Of a stretch of 29,377 nucleotides of DNA, positions 11,801-23,800 are shown piece after piece. The notes beneath the pieces are model-generated. The model searched no databases and was not told the DNA's origin. It saw nothing but the letters and a program-made list of their open reading frames with translations. Made by a program: the position numbers and the translations under genes. The DNA is from Elysia marginata (lineage: Eukaryota > Mollusca > Gastropoda > Plakobranchidae). Where the stretch lies: contig BMAT01000311.1 in assembly GCA_019649035.1 (NCBI GenBank), forward strand, positions 1 to 29,377, given 5' to 3'. Positions within the stretch are counted from its first letter, which is position 1. Each line of letters begins with the position of its first letter.

Positions 11801-14800
11801 TTTTCCGCATTCAAAAAAAAAAAAAGAAAGAAAATCCGCGACTGATTGTGTTAGTTCAACTCTACTACTCTAGGAAGTATATATTATATAGGGTCCCCAC
11901 CAGGTCGGTAAATCTTGAATAAGTCGAAAATTTGTTATGGGTCTGGAAAAAGTCAAGAAAAACAAAATGTCTAAAAGTTTCATGTTAGCTATATCAGGGT
12001 GGGAAGTTTACTGTGGAAATCCGCTGCAGGGTTAGTTTTGGGTTTGGATCCGTGATGGTTTGGTTTGCACCCACTGATTTTGTGCGAGAATCAAGGTCAA
12101 ACTCTGCTCGAAACGGCCGTGAGAATCACAACAGAAGCCACCAATCTGCATCCAAGGGTGCCTTTTTTATTGTTTTATTGTTGATGATTTTAAAGGGGTT
12201 ATCTCAAAAGGTGTATGCGTATGATTGTTCAGCAATATGCATGTAACCTTGAACTGAACAATGTCATTTGCCTATCTTTTGCCAACACTGTACCTCTCTC
12301 CGCATGATAAAACTTTCTGTAAAACTTTCCCCTAGGCGGAGTTAGCCCATTACTATCGAGTTTCAAAAACTACTGTTACTGAAACTTTATATTACAATTG
12401 TCCTGTGAAGGGACATGATTTGTTGGCAGGTATGAAGGATTGCGGAACGAAAGCAATGTTTATGGAACCCCTGGTTTTGCACCTTGCATTCCCAGGCTTT
12501 TTTATTCTTCCTTTCCATCCCGCCATATCTATTCAAATACATTTTCATTCATCACTGGAAAAAAAAAAACACTGGGAGACCTGTGATGCAATAATGCACA
12601 GTTAGATGTAGCTCTTGGTGAGATGTTTCTGATTGGATTTTAGATTTTAATTTGTTAGGCCTAGATCAAGATCTAGTCTAAATCTAGATCTATATCTAGA
12701 GTCTAAATCTAGATCTATATCTAGAATTTTTTGTGAGCAAGGAGTGGTGGAAAATCAAATAATCTAGATTTAGAGTCAGACAAAGTTTATGTTATACCAT
12801 TTTTTAAAGTATTATCTACGTATGATTTTTATACTGTACATATATATTCTTATGCCTCAGATTTCTAGTTATACATATATATATACGTCATGATTTAAAA
12901 AAGGAAAGCAAGTAAAGAATCACTGTTATATATCACTGTTATATATATTATATATATATAACAGTGATTCTTTACTTGCTTTCCTTTTTTAAATCATGAT
13001 GTTTTTTCTTTTTGAACGGAGCCTGTCATTTTTAATTTCCCCATGCGGGATTAATAAAGAATTCTGTATTCTGTATCTAGGAAACCTACACTTAGCAATC
13101 TAGATCTAGAAATTTTTTAATCATGCCGAATTTGAGCTGTGTTAATTTTTTAAGAGTTCTGGGTAAAATACCCTTTGTTTTCGCTGTGGCTAGAAGGTTA
13201 AATCTAATAACAACAAGGCTTACTGCACCCTGTGTAAGAAGCCTCTGTTTGTAAGGAACCTGAAGAGGAGGAGGCCTCCTTAAAATTGTTGTGAAGGAAG
13301 AAGGGCAAATTGTTGTTTATGTATAGTGTGTAGAGAGGACTATGAAAGGATAGGTCCTGTGTATTATAGTTGTCCATATAGTGCAGATGTCAAGACAGTA
13401 AGATTTAGGTCTAGATTAATAAGAAATAAGAGGAAACAAAATTGAATGCAGTGATGGCAAGGAATACAGAGGTGAGACACCATTTTAAATCCAAGTAAGC
13501 AACATATATCATAATTGTCAATGTCGACTAAAATTTGTACTGGTGTATTCATTAAATAAATTTCACTTTTTATCATTGATAATAATTGGTAATTCTTAAT
13601 GCGCTGCTGCCTTTTTTCCCTGCTAATTGGGGTCTTGAAAATATTTTCAAGGATTTGGCGGGGACCCTGTATTTCTTTTAATTGATGTCATTGATACTTA
13701 TGAAAACATCATTTACAATGGTCAAAAAGTTAAGACTCACAGCTTTTAGGACAAAGGCAAAGGAAAGTGTTAAAAATGAATTGTTTCATTCTTGTAGAAT
13801 TTAAATAGGCAAATACTCCTTTTAAAATTGAGACCAAACGTTGTCAAAATGCAATAAAAAGGGCCTTTTGGTAGTAAAATTTAAAATATCCTCAGTTTTC
13901 ATCATTTACCAGTGGAGGCACTGATATATGGTGGAAAAATTGCATACATGTTTTTTAATCCAGATTAGTGGGATATTGCTATTTATACATTTTTTATACA
14001 TATATTGGGGAAAAAAATAATTTACACAGCTCTCAAAATGTTAGGTTATAATGCAATAAAGGATCGATCATATGGTCTTAAAGGGTTAAAGACTTGTTTG
14101 GGTGTTCAATATTGATAGTTGTTATCTGTAATACTGTTGTAGATATCATTAGCACACAAAAATATTGATGACAAAGCCTTTAGACCTAATTCAAATAATA
14201 TGTGTCTAAATGCATAGACTAAATCTAGATCATGAATCAAGCTTTCCTTTTCTAAGGCTAGTCTAGATGTAGATTTAGTTCTTATTTAGTCTAGAATAAT
14301 AGAAATTAAAACTAGATCTGGGTTCTACTAAAGTGAACGTAACAAAAAGAATACTGACCTAAATGTGTGATAAAACTACTTTTAAATATGTGTCTTCATC
14401 AATTCAAACTTTCAACATTTATCTCAGTTGGACTGGTTGCAAGATACTTGTCAATGGGCGGCAATTTGGCCAAAGTTACTTTCTGTAGTTTTGAGAAATT
14501 TGCAAAATATGCAAGTTACTTTTATTGAAATTATGTCTGTCATGCTAAAAGATTGTTTTGTGTACGCTCATGAACAAGCATATTTTCATTACTTTAATAT
14601 CAAATGATGATCGAGAAGTATGTGCAGAATCAGTCTATGACATAGTTCATATATAGCCTATGTATGATATGAGCTACTTGGGCAACCTCTTTGTGATGTT
14701 TCTTTAAGTCCTTCTTTTAGTGCTCTTTGCTTTTTTTTTTTCAATTCAAAAATATAATTTTTGAGTGGCAAAATCTTCCTCCAGTCCTCCCCAGTACCAG

Positions 14801-17800
14801 CCTGCCCCAGCCCCTCAGCCTAACATGTTCAACCCTATGAACCCAGGCGTCACTCCAGGCCCCTACGTGCCCCCACCACCAGTGCCAACAACACAGCCTG
14901 CCATGTTCTCTTATCAGGACAAGGCAGCAGAAACAGCTTGGAATGATCCTCCCATTGTGCAGGAAAAGCAAAAGCCTATTGTCAATGTTAGTACAAAGTA
15001 GTCTCACGTTACCTTCCAAATGGCTACTTTGTCATTACCTGCTTATTCTTTGTGGGATGTTTGGTGCTTTTTGTTAACTGAAAGTATCTTTCTGTCTTTA
15101 ACGTATTGTAGTTATAATTTCTAATCATTTTTTTGCCCCTAAAATTATTTGTCTAAATAGAGAACAAAATTCAACCTTGCTCAGTCCTGAGCATTGAAAG
15201 AAATTTTCATTAGGCTCTGAGCAAGCCAAGCCATATAAGCAGGATTTCACCGACATTATCTTATGTATGTAAGATGCTCTTCATTACTGAGAGTAAACAT
15301 GTCTGGCAAAGTATACAAAGGAGTTGCATGTTGGAAATTCTACTTTCAAGAATATACAGACCTGCCAACCTATATTTTGCTGAACAGTGATATGAGGGTT
15401 TAATCTTGCAGTATTTTTTGAAAGTCCACAATAATACCACAACGCATGGAGAGAGAGTGAGAAAGAGAGAGAGAGAGAGAGAGAGANNNNNNNNNNNNNN
15501 NNNNNNNNNNNNNNNNNNNNNNNNNNNNNNNNNNNNNNNNNNNNNNNNNNNNNNNNNNNNNNNNNNNNNNNNNNNNNNNNNNNNNNNNNNNNNNNNNNNN
15601 NNNNNNNNNNNNNNNNNNNNNNNNNNNNNNNNNNNNNNNNNNNNNNNNNNNNNNNNNNNNNNNNNNNNNNNNNNNNNNNNNNNNNNNNNNNNNNNNNNNN
15701 NNNNNNNNNNNNNNNNNNNNNNNNNNNNNNNNNNNNNNNNNNNNNNNNNNNNNNNNNNNNNNNNNNNNNNNNNNNNNNNNNNNNNNNNNNNNNNNNNNNN
15801 NNNNNNNNNNNNNNNNNNNNNNNNNNNNNNNNNNNNNNNNNNNNNNNNNNNNNNNNNNNNNNNNNNNNNNNNNNNNNNNNNNNNNNNNNNNNNNNNNNNN
15901 NNNNNNNNNNNNNNNNNNNNNNNNNNNNNNNNNNNNNNNNTATATATATATATATATATATATATATAACCACTACATTTCATCTTCTAATTCTAGATAA
16001 TTGGTAGAACTAAGAATGATGGAAACCTGTCATTCCAATCCCATGTGTATTCAAGAGTTTAAATGGTAGGGCAGCCCTTCAATTTAGAGCCCCAGAACCA
16101 GATCTTGGAAAATTAAACAGTGGACTGGTGTACTAATTGTACTATAGGTGAGAGCATTCTATGTGAAAAGAGAAAAAAAGCACCGTAAGATTTTGTGCAT
16201 CAAGAAGTCTGTTTGTTAATTGATGCTATTTTCTTTTCTTCTTTTAATATGACTCATTATCCAGTCATAGATCTAGGTCCTGGTTTCATTGGGTAATCTT
16301 GTCCTTAAATTTAAACATGAATTTTGGCTGTGAGAGTGTGTGACATCATTGTATCTTATGTCTTCAGCAAATACAGCCGAAATAATTTTACTTGTATTTT
16401 TTTTTTTGGCCTCCGTAATAAATTACGGGCAAACTGTTATGTTGGCAGGTCTGTAAATATATATATGTATGTATATATATGTTTATGTTTATTTGTATTT
16501 ATTTCATTTTCTCTCTCTACTCCTCTCTCTTCCATTATCCCTCCCTTATAATATCTCTCATATAGTTCTTGAACGGTGTACTGAAAAGTAATTTTTGGTT
16601 TAAAGTCAAATTTTAAGAATGTTCAAAGGCAAATTCGCTTTGGTTATTGCAACAGTTTTTTTACTTTGGAGCAATTCATCAAACCTGTTTTGAGTTTTGA
16701 AAAAGTTACCTGTATAAAAAAAAAAAACCAGATTATATCAACAAAAATGAAGACCTCCAAATGCTTTGGAAACGTCAAACATAAAATTATGACCACTGAA
16801 GTGGTAGACATATTTCTTAAAATACACCAATTAAATTAATAACCACTTAAAATCACATAAAGATCAATATTTTTTTAAACACTCATACATACCACAGAGA
16901 ATAGTCGATTAAATCTTGCACAATAAAATTATGAATAAATTTTTGATAGCATCTTATGCAGAAAAAAATCTTTAGAATGATGCTAAAATCAAGTGTGTTT
17001 GAGATTCAAGGTTCTCTGAAGGGACTGGTAAAAGTCACTCAATTTTATAAAAACTCTATACATAGACAACATTGCGGGATAATCTGCTGGCCTGGCTGTC
17101 AGCTCCAATAAGTGCAGGTGATAAATCACACCCTGCTAGCTGTCGGCATGCTGTTACTTCATTGTCTCCCTCATAGCACAAACCAAAATCCTTTCTTGAG
17201 CAAGGCCTTAGATGGTAAAAATTGTGACCTTAGACACATTGCACTGGTTGCGACACATTCCACAATAAGATTGTGAATTTTTAAAAATAGGTAAATTTTC
17301 TGTTCTCATGCGTTTTACCATTGGATAGAGCAAAGACATGAGTTCAAAGTTTCAATTTTTGTTGAATGTATTCAAATTATTTTAAAATTTTGTGAGTTAT
17401 GAAAATAATTTTGTAATGATGGTTTATTTTTTTCTGAAGTCCAATGAAACAACAAATAATTCAATTCAATTTCAATACCCCTACAGTATACAAACTCTAC
17501 ACCTGCGAATATATTCACCCCTCAACCTGTTGGCAATGGAGACCGAGGACCACCAGGAGCGCCAGCGTATCAGGGACTCTATAACCCAATGGAGCATCAG
17601 TTACAAGCTCCTGTAAGTAAAGACCAGGTTAGATTGCTTAATTATCGCCATTATTATTTCCATACATATATAGATTGATGATGTTTGACCCAATTAAAAA
17701 AATTAACAAAGTCAAGAGATGAAGAACATAGAATTGACTGGGGTTTTTTTTATTGCTTAAAGATTTTAAGATAGAATAACTTTTAAAATTTCTCGGTGAA

Positions 17801-20800
17801 AATTACAATTGGGTATAGTAGAATTTGTAGATTGCTTTGCGATCTTAAGTATATTTGTATATTTTTATGGTCTCTTCTATACTTATTAGACTTCAACAAT
17901 GATTTCTCCAAATTTATATATAAATTATATTTTGGATTAGTTGCTTCATAATATTTGAATTTTATTTTGTATGTATCGATTGATGCAAATGAGCCTTCTA
18001 CGATCCACCATTTAATGAATTATTAAAAGTATTTTATCACAACATAATGCAGGGCTTGAATTAGTGTTCAGAAGGGCAAGGGAAAATTGCCTCGGTGAGG
18101 ATGAATTAGTCACCACAATAAAAAAGTTCACAGGACCTCTTTGTATCCCACATTTCTGGTTTTTCCACTTGTAGATAGGTGGCATATCGATGTTTTGTCG
18201 CCAGTCCTTGATAGAGCGACATAAGACTTTAGACCACATTATTAATTATTATCATTCAATAATAAAAGGGCTATTGTGATATATAAGAAAACCTGATATG
18301 AATCTGGATCTTAGACTTGCGCGTAAAATTTTTTAAATTCGTATCTGCGACAAAAAAAATAATTTACGTTTACATGATTCGAACCCGGTATCTACGTGTC
18401 TCAGGCAACAGCGCTACCAACTAAGCTATGGCTTCTGGTACCAATTTGGCGATTATAAAGTTATTATTTTTCTGATTCTTCCTCATTGAAAATTGGGGTC
18501 GACTCAAGTCTGAGTGCTTCCTTTTTCTTCCCTTCCTCAGTCTCTCAGATGCTTTTTTCTATCTCTCCCTCTTTTCCCCTCTTTGCATACCTTTGTGTCT
18601 ACTAAAGATTACTCTTCTCTTTCTAGATCCATTTTTCTTGATCTAGAAGATGAAGAGTCTAAAATAGAAATGAACTGAATTCAGAATCTAGATCTAGACC
18701 AAGATCGCCTGTAATCTGAAGATTCCAGGGCCCACTTTAGAATCTAGATCTAGATCAAGATCGCCTGTAATCTGGTGATTTTAGGGCCCAAAGGTCTTTT
18801 TTTTTTTAACCTGCATTTGCGTTTGATGGCATTCGGGCACGCCTTCCAAGCCCGAAAGAGTTTCTTTTTCTCTGAGGCATATTGATGAGGAAAAGTGAGA
18901 GTTTAACGGCGAGTGATTGCGGGCTTTTGTGATTTCTAAATCTAGGACGCGAAGATTCTAAAGTAGAAATGAAAAGAGTAACCGACAGATAACGAACCAA
19001 ATAACTTTAGACCGAGAGTTCTCATAGTCGCGGTAGAAATGAAAAGAGTAACCTACGAGGATTACGAACCAAATAACTTTAGGCCGAGAGTTCTCATAGT
19101 TGCGGAAAATTTGCATGAGCCGACACCAAACCAAAACACAGAGTAATTTTTTTCATGAATTTCCGTGAACCCGCATCTAAATCGGTTCTGTGGTTACGGA
19201 GGAGATAGTGATTGGAGTCCAACCGAACCCCTTTATTAAAGAGATACAAGCGTACAATCTATGTGCCTGTATTCAATTATCTAATTTATCATAATAAAGC
19301 TTTTTGAATGCTTTCTTACCCTATATTTTAAGGACACATTTTCTTAAAAATAAACTAGTCTGTCAATAACCTTGATTATAAAGCACCCCACAAAACACAA
19401 TTTTATAGAGCTGAACTTGTAGTATTTGTACTTTGTATTATTGAATGGGTGTACTTACTGTATTACTAGTTTGCATACTACTTAATGTTTGCCAAGTAAC
19501 ACATTCCTTGTAGGACAGAGTCCCTGTCCTATTATTAGATATTTGCTCGGGACAACCAAAGCTCAGTATCTAACGAAAATCAATAGAAAATTCTGGCCTC
19601 GGATTGTACCTGGCATTTACACTGGTGAAGGCAATATTATTCAAGGATGGGCATTCTCAGGATTTATCCTGAATTCAGGAAAGAGCAAAAATTTTTGCTT
19701 GTAAATTCTTTATGGAAAATCAGATCTTACAGCTGAATTAAGTTTATTTGAAGTGTTATGTTAATTGCCTCAGCAAACTCTAAAATTATTAATAGCCAAA
19801 GCAATCTTTTGTAATGTTATGTAATGTGCATCCTGACCTCAAGAATTTTTTTCTCAAGTAGTCCCACCCCTGATTAGTAACAGGAAAGATGTTTAGTTCT
19901 TAGTCAGTCTATATCCTTCTGAAATTGTTTTTAAACGCCCTGCATGTTCCCACAGCCTATCCAAACGTCCCAATCATTTGGGAGCTTTAACCAGAGCACT
20001 CAGGGCCCACAAACTAACGGCCCATCTGCTTCCCAGGTGATGTATTTTGAGAACCTTTTGAGGTTTCACACTTCTTGTTATATTCAGTGTCAGGTGGCGG
20101 CATAAAATTCTTTATCCCTCAACGTACAATTTGATATTGTGTTGAAACATTTTTTAACACTTCAAGTCACCCTCGTTTAGACAGGTCTCTCTTGCTCTGG
20201 TTTCCTGGGATACATAATTTTCTTTTGATGAATCAATCTTAGTCATTTCAAAGATTGAAATTTAGATAAGGGAGGTGTGCATCAAATATCAATTTTATCA
20301 AACTTGTGATTTCCATGAAACTGCAAATGTATCTCAATAAATGGAAACTTATTTCTTTCTCATGAACAGTTTGAGGAATTGCTTTGCTGTAAAAAATTAG
20401 ACTTAAATTTTACCATCCATACAATGATAACTGAAGCAAGAAAACAGTTTGAAAGTTAAACTTAATGCACCATTGACACTTACAAGGATATAGAACAGCA
20501 ATAATGTAGACCCACTGAATTTCTTAAACATGTGCTTATTTTTTCATATCTTATTTTCTTGAGAGGTTTTTGTTATGTTACCTAGCATTGCTTTTGAAAA
20601 TATATGGTACACTATGTTAAATGCTTATGCTTATTTTTCAAGAGTTGTACTGCTTGTATGCATGATAATGCAAACGAAGTAGCCACTCCAACAAATAACA
20701 AATGATAGATTCCACAAACTGTATTGGGGGTGTCACACAAAAATTTGTTGTTAAAATCTTAACGAAATATACACTTACTTAAACCAAAAATGTCACCTTG

Positions 20801-23800
20801 TGGCTAAACAGTGGAAATTCTGCCATGATATACCTTTCTATTGTTTTTGGCCACCAGTACCACTTTCAACTGTTTGATCTGCTTTTCAGCTACCTTTACA
20901 CAAGTTTACAAACATAAGCCTGAACACTTAAGTGACCGTAGACGCATGTATGCGTCGCAATTTCCAATGCGGAAAGTATGGGAGACATATGCATTTGTTA
21001 CAAACTCCTACGCTTAAGGGACCGGAGACATATTTACACACTATGGATAGTTTATTTGTTTTTCCAATCCACATTTTGATTAAAATCCATTCCAAGAAAA
21101 AGAATTCCTTGTTGTGAACTTTGAGGTTTCGTTTTCAATGTGCAAACGTGGGCTAAAATTTGATAAAAATTGCAACAACAACAACAAAAAAAAATACGAT
21201 TTAGATCTAGATCTAAAAATTGAGCTAATACAGGGGGTCCTTGTGTTATAATTCTCTCACGTTCTAGAGTATTTATCTATTTTGGATTTACTTTATGGAG
21301 TGTTTTCTAGTGAATTGTGGCACTTTTAATTTCTATTTAATTTTTATGTTTTTTTCCATTTCAATTTTTATGTTTTTTTTTCCTTTTATTTGTTGATTTC
21401 TAAGATGTACATGATTGTTTATGTTTACACAAGAACAGCGGAAATCAGTCCAAAACTCACAAAAAATTATCAAATTTTCTGGCAAAAGTCATTGCAAGGA
21501 AGCATTATTCATCTAGTCTTAGTACATTTCTCATGCCATTGCATAGTACATTATGTATTTTAAACTTTTGAGAACAATAAAACCAGTGTTTGCTAATAAA
21601 TACAGGTTAAGGAAAATTTTAGCTTCAGCTCTGGACCTAAGGGGGAGAATTGAGGTGTAGCTCCAGTCCTGGGGGAGAAGATTGAGCTGTAGCTCTGGTC
21701 ACTTGAGTGTTAATAGCTGTTATTCCTATAATTTAGTTTAAACATCTCCACGAGCATGTAATGACCACAGATGGTCCAAAGTCAGAGAACTGGGATGCAA
21801 AGTAAAAAATAATCCCCATTTTATGACATCACCAAGGTTAACAAAATGGCTATAGTGAACAGGAAATAGTTTTACTGGAGATACCTAGAAAAAAATCGAA
21901 GCGAAGTAAAAACTTTTTTGTTACACACATATTAAGTTTAATATTATCACTCTGCAGATCTATTAAAGATGAATAATCTCATCAACCAAAGATAATAGTT
22001 ATCCTTAGTTGATTTACCGATAGGCAATATGTCTGGCTGTGAATTTATTATTGGTTTCTAGACCCAGCATCTAACCAACGTTTAAATTTATTCAAATTTT
22101 TTTTTAAACGAAATTCTCTTGGTTTTTTCTTATTTGCAAAATAGCAGTCTGAAATATCTGCTGTAATTTATTGTGCTTTAGCAAATGGCCCTTGATTCTA
22201 TACAATTACATATCTAGCTTATATTGTTGCATCTATCTTAAGGCTCAAAATTTTCTGTGGTGTTGTATGAATGATATAGCCACAAAATGCAGAAATCTAC
22301 ATCATTCTGTCATGCCAGGTGAAATCGTTCTAAAAATGTAAGTCGGTAAATGTTAAGTTGTACACCCAGTCTACCACATTTAGCTATAAGATGTCAAGCT
22401 TATTTTCTTACTTAAACATTTAGTCATGATTAAACTTGTCTGAGGAAATACATTGGAGGAAGGTGACAAGGGCTATGTTAGCCCCAGGTCTTTGCGTTAA
22501 GTAGAGGTATTTAAATAGTTAATGCCATAATCATAATGTTTATATGCATGGATTTTTATGTTTATACCCATCTGTAAGATTTAGAATTTTAAGCATTCCA
22601 GAAAATTCCATGATGCCTTACTTTCTTAGAGTACCTTGTATAATTATTTTTCTTTTGAGATGTACTATGGAATAATTTTTACAGACATCATTATTTAGTT
22701 TATACCAAACTGGATATGGATGCAAAAGTTTCGAATCTATTTCAGAAAAAAAGTCATATAGGATGGTTGTGTGTTGGATTTGCATATATTGAAATAAAAA
22801 ATAAACAAGGGAAGCCTAAAAAAGAAACTGAAAAACTAACTTTATGCATGGCAAATTAAAGTTTATAAAAGTTTTAGTAAATAAAATGAAAGATATGCTT
22901 TTCATTGTGACCTATATAATATTTAAAAATGCTCTGATTTTTTTCATCTCCTTGCTATTTTCTGGATATTCTCTGTCTACTGCAAGTTAAGACAAGTTTT
23001 TAAGTTCCTCCAAAGTATGCCAAGGGCTGTCTGTGTAATTTATGTTGCTTGGGTCAAGGGTGTTTTTTGTATTTGTTTGATGAAGTTTTTTCTTTCATAA
23101 CCCCCCTTTTTAGTGTGTTAAAAAAATCAAAGCTGAGTTAAATACTGCTCTGCTTTATCATTTTCAAGGTTTGTTTGGCAATTAAAAAATTGTTTCCATA
23201 TTTCACCTGTTTTCTCAAAGCTATTAAAAGTATTGCGCTCCAGAGCAATTTTCATACGGTTTACTTATAATACTTAGGGACACCATAGTGAAGTCCAGAT
23301 AATTTATGGGAATATGGTTATAAATTTTATAGATATCCAATTTTATCCCTCTTTAAGTTTTGTAAAAATAAATGATTGGTTCAAAGTTTGAGTAATCCTT
23401 TCATTTTTTTTCTGATGAAAACAATTAGCTTCCTCAGAAGGTTTGACTTATTCAATGCAAGTTATAGTGATAGATTTTATTTTACTTTGAAGCACAGATA
23501 AAAAATAATTTAAACACTTTTCTCCTTGCACTCATTCTTATTTCTTGGTCTAAATTTTATGGTATGGAGTTAGTTATATCCACCATTTTAAAGTCTTTTA
23601 AAAGCTCTTTAAGATAGTGAAAGAGTGTTAGGTCCTGAGTTATTGCACTTAAAAGACAATGTATCCAAGCTGCCTAATTAAAAAAGCATTGAGAAAATCG
23701 GACAAAAGTTCATAACTGTGTTCCAGCAACCCTTAAAACACAATCTTGACATATTTTTTGGTGCAAGTTAATATGATGAAAAAAATTGTAAAATTTCAAG

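Larger units (their letters stand above)
11889..13669. mobile_element. Probable hAT-like DNA element, about 1.8 kb
   Basis: The left end TAGGGTCCCCACCA and the right end, read on the minus strand, CAGGGTCCCCGCCA are matching inverted termini. The left copy has T for the expected C. Just inside both ends are TCTTGAA / TCCTTGAAA-type sequences. No convincing target-site duplication was seen, which lowers confidence. The interior holds a BED-finger-like remnant (13194-13262), a 45-bp hairpin and a LINE tail, so it has taken later insertions. Confidence 0.55.
11249..14784 (+). other. SEC31A intron (3.5 kb)
   Basis: The borders are GTAAGA and TCTTCCTCCAG. It contains an (ATT)n run, a SINE (11381-11682), a probable hAT-like element (11889-13669), a long hairpin, a LINE tail and tandem TAGATC units. 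13670-14784 is AT-rich with no assignable feature beyond TAGATC motifs near 14220-14320. Confidence 0.85.
17613..19955 (+). other. SEC31A intron (2.3 kb)
   Basis: The borders are GTAAGT and TTCCCACAG. It contains copy 2 of the hairpin repeat (18052-18100), a tRNA-like head (18366-18440), a CT-rich tract (18500-18600) and tandem duplications at 18683-18794 and 18963-19105. 19110-19955 shows nothing assignable. The open frame at 19489-19704 resembles no family. Confidence 0.85.

Noticed and set aside
14765..15001. Treating the whole open frame, starting at a GTG, as a separate small protein
   Set aside because: Splice sites, phase and the AWNDPP motif show it is a SEC31A exon (14785-14986) with non-coding flanks.
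14741..15019. Minus-strand open frame rich in His/Trp/Arg
   Set aside because: It is the antisense shadow of the proline-rich SEC31A exon.
15261..15983. Long open frames running through the N gap
   Set aside because: They consist of unresolved bases and simple-repeat translation.
17392..17616. 74-codon open frame over the exon at 17487
   Set aside because: It is in the wrong frame. The SEC31A frame through 17487-17612 has matching splice phases and linker-like composition.
18366..18440. A functional tRNA gene
   Set aside because: A and B boxes are present but the acceptor and anticodon stems do not pair properly.
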